Assembly (NCBI GenBank): GCA_021805485.1
Contig: JAJZFF010000231.1
Span: 1 to 6,201 of the forward strand
DNA length: 6,201 bases
Source: Pseudomonadota bacterium
GTDB taxonomy: Bacteria; Pseudomonadota; Alphaproteobacteria; Acetobacterales; Acetobacteraceae
Reading direction: 5' to 3'
Positions 5,298-6,201 of this stretch are shown here, piece after piece. Within the stretch, counting starts at the first letter, position 1; the number at the start of each line of letters is the position of its first letter. The position numbers and the translations under genes were made by a program. The notes under the pieces are model-generated. The model was not told the origin of the DNA. It ran no database searches and saw nothing but the letters and a program-made list of their open reading frames with translations.

Positions 5298-6065
5298 GTG
5301 ACGATCCTTTCGAACGCACCGAATTTCCGCGATGTCGGCCCCTTGCCACTGGCCGGGGGCGGCACGCTGCGGCAGGGCCGGCTGTTCCGCTCCGGCCAGT
5401 TGTCCAACCTCGACGAGGCCGACCTGAAGCGGCTCGAAGCGTTCGGTATCCGCCTGGTCTGCGACCTCCGCAGCAGCGGCGAACGCAAGCGCTTCGCCTC
5501 GCGCTGGCCGCCCCTCGCCCCAGCGCGGATTATCGAGATGCCCGCCAGTACCGACAGCGCCGCCGGCATGCAGCCGCTGATCCTGCGCCTTGCCGGCGAA
5601 CCGGGCGCGGCGGGCGCACGGCGGGCGATGCTCGATCTCTATGCCAGCCTGCCGGCCCTGCTCACGGCGACGATCTCCGCCGCGGCCGAGGCGATGGCCA
5701 GCGGCTGGGGCGTACCGGTTCTGCTGCACTGCCATGTCGGGAAGGACCGCACCGGCGTCGCCACCGCGCTGTTGCTCACCGCCCTCGGCGTGCGGCGGGA
5801 GGCGATCCTCGTGGATTACGAGGAAACCGGCCGACGCATCGATATCGTCGAGGAAACCAAGCATATCGCGCGCAGCCTCAACAAGCTGCTTGGCCATACG
5901 GTCGATCCCGGCGCGCTCGACGCGCTCGGCCGGACCGATCCCGCCTATCTCGACAGCGCCTTCACCGCGATCGACCGGGACTGGGGCGGCATCGACGCCT
6001 ACCTTACCGCCTCCGGCATCACCGCCAGTCGGCGCGAGCGGCTCGCGACCCTCTTCCACGCATAA
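5298..6065 (+). CDS. Tyrosine phosphatase-like protein (Y_phosphatase3 type)
   Basis: A 255-residue protein of the bacterial tyrosine/dual-specificity phosphatase group that also resembles phosphoinositide phosphatases. Diagnostic parts: the N-terminal NFRDVG motif (residues 9-14), GRLFRSGQLSNLDEADLKRLEAFGIRLVCDLRS (27-59), and the P-loop HCHVGKDRTG (144-153) with nucleophile Cys145 and phosphate-binding Arg151, which fits CX5R. After the loop come VATALLLTALGV and a charged helical tail typical of the family. Length is normal and no signal peptide is present, so it should act in the cytoplasm. It would hydrolyse a phosphotyrosine, phosphoserine/threonine or phosphoinositide-like ester; the substrate cannot be told. 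I chose GTG at 5298 because NFRD must lie inside and no ATG occurs before residue 81. The ribosome site is weak and the start follows the previous stop by 6 nt in the same frame, suggesting translational coupling to the secreted-protein gene. Confidence 0.9.
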   Translation: MTILSNAPNFRDVGPLPLAGGGTLRQGRLFRSGQLSNLDEADLKRLEAFGIRLVCDLRSSGERKRFASRWPPLAPARIIEMPASTDSAAGMQPLILRLAGEPGAAGARRAMLDLYASLPALLTATISAAAEAMASGWGVPVLLHCHVGKDRTGVATALLLTALGVRREAILVDYEETGRRIDIVEETKHIARSLNKLLGHTVDPGALDALGRTDPAYLDSAFTAIDRDWGGIDAYLTASGITASRRERLATLFHA

Positions 6066-6091
6066 AAAACCCGGCGTTTCCGCCGGGTTTT
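6066..6091. terminator. Bidirectional intrinsic terminator
   Basis: AAAACCCGGCG (6066-6076) pairs perfectly with CGCCGGGTTTT (6081-6091) around a TTTC loop. The stem is flanked by an A-run on one side and a T-run on the other, so it can end transcripts from both strands. It starts immediately after the phosphatase stop codon and lies 22 bp beyond the stop of the convergent OmpA-type gene. It is the clearest terminator in the window. Confidence 0.92.
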
Positions 6092-6113
6092 CCATTCAGT
6101 CCGCAGGCCTTGT

Positions 6114-6201
6114 TCAGTGGAGGATGATTTCCACGCGACGGTTCTGCGGCTCGCGAACATTCGGGCCGGTCGGCACCAGAAGGTGCGTCTCGCCATAACC
6201 C
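6114..6201 (-). CDS. OmpA/Pal-type peptidoglycan-binding protein, C-terminal end (partial)
   Basis: Only the last 28 codons and the TGA stop (6114-6116) are inside the window; the rest continues past position 6201. The visible residues, GYGETHLLVPTG followed by REPQNRRVEIILH, match the end of the OmpA C-terminal domain, where the NRRVEI segment carries the conserved arginine that, in studied members, helps hold the diaminopimelate of peptidoglycan. Such domains anchor outer-membrane or periplasmic proteins to the cell wall. Whether this is a Pal lipoprotein, an OmpA porin, a MotB-like protein or a multi-domain member cannot be seen. The gene converges on the phosphatase gene and shares the bidirectional terminator. 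Confidence 0.85.
   Translation of the reverse strand, partial: GYGETHLLVPTGPNVREPQNRRVEIILH

Noticed and set aside
5289..5300. Secreted protein and phosphatase as one gene split by a single in-frame TGA
   Set aside because: The frames coincide, but the phosphatase family normally starts at about this point, and a fusion would export a phosphatase whose N-terminal NFRD motif is family-terminal; two genes are the simpler reading.
4851..6095. 414-codon antisense frame spanning both the secreted-protein and phosphatase genes
   Set aside because: Its product is low-complexity with no family features and no ribosome site that stands out, and it begins inside the bidirectional terminator; the two sense genes have a signal peptide and a complete P-loop.

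Overview
This is a GC-rich window (G/C dominates third codon positions) of ordinary bacterial chromosome, most consistent with an alphaproteobacterium. The clearest taxonomic clues are a GapR (DUF2312) nucleoid protein, a DUF1244 protein and a magnesium-type HemB, all characteristic of Alphaproteobacteria. An acid-tolerant or Acetobacteraceae-like relative is possible but cannot be shown from the sequence alone. I see no insertion sequence, phage gene, CRISPR array, tRNA or rRNA.

Layout, left to right. (1) 1-994, plus: 3' part of a decarboxylating beta-hydroxyacid dehydrogenase of the tartrate/D-malate type (TtuC/DmlA). A GC-rich hairpin follows it. (2) 1074-2069, plus: hemB, the second step of tetrapyrrole synthesis. 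(3) 2101-2748, minus: gapR and, upstream of it, a DUF1244 gene. They converge on hemB across a 31-bp gap that holds a hairpin. (4) 2749-2892: divergent control region with nested inverted repeats and a possible 13-codon leader ORF. (5) 2893-4317, plus: pyruvate kinase. (6) 4379-4690, plus: small EthD-family protein. (7) 4691-4796: AT-richer spacer with a strong intrinsic-terminator-like hairpin just before the next ribosome binding site. (8) 4797-6065, plus: a two-gene unit of a secreted four-cysteine protein of unknown function and a tyrosine-phosphatase-like protein. (9) 6066-6091: bidirectional terminator. (10) 6114-6201, minus: C-terminal end of an OmpA/Pal-type peptidoglycan-binding protein.

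Functionally the window is mostly housekeeping: central carbon metabolism (pyruvate kinase, hydroxyacid dehydrogenase), heme synthesis, chromosome topology (GapR) and cell envelope. No undescribed defence or mobile system is evident. The parts most worth a second look are the DUF1244-gapR/pyk divergent locus with its symmetrical promoter-like region, the hairpin set in the probable leader of the secreted Cys protein, and the pairing of that protein with a phosphatase.
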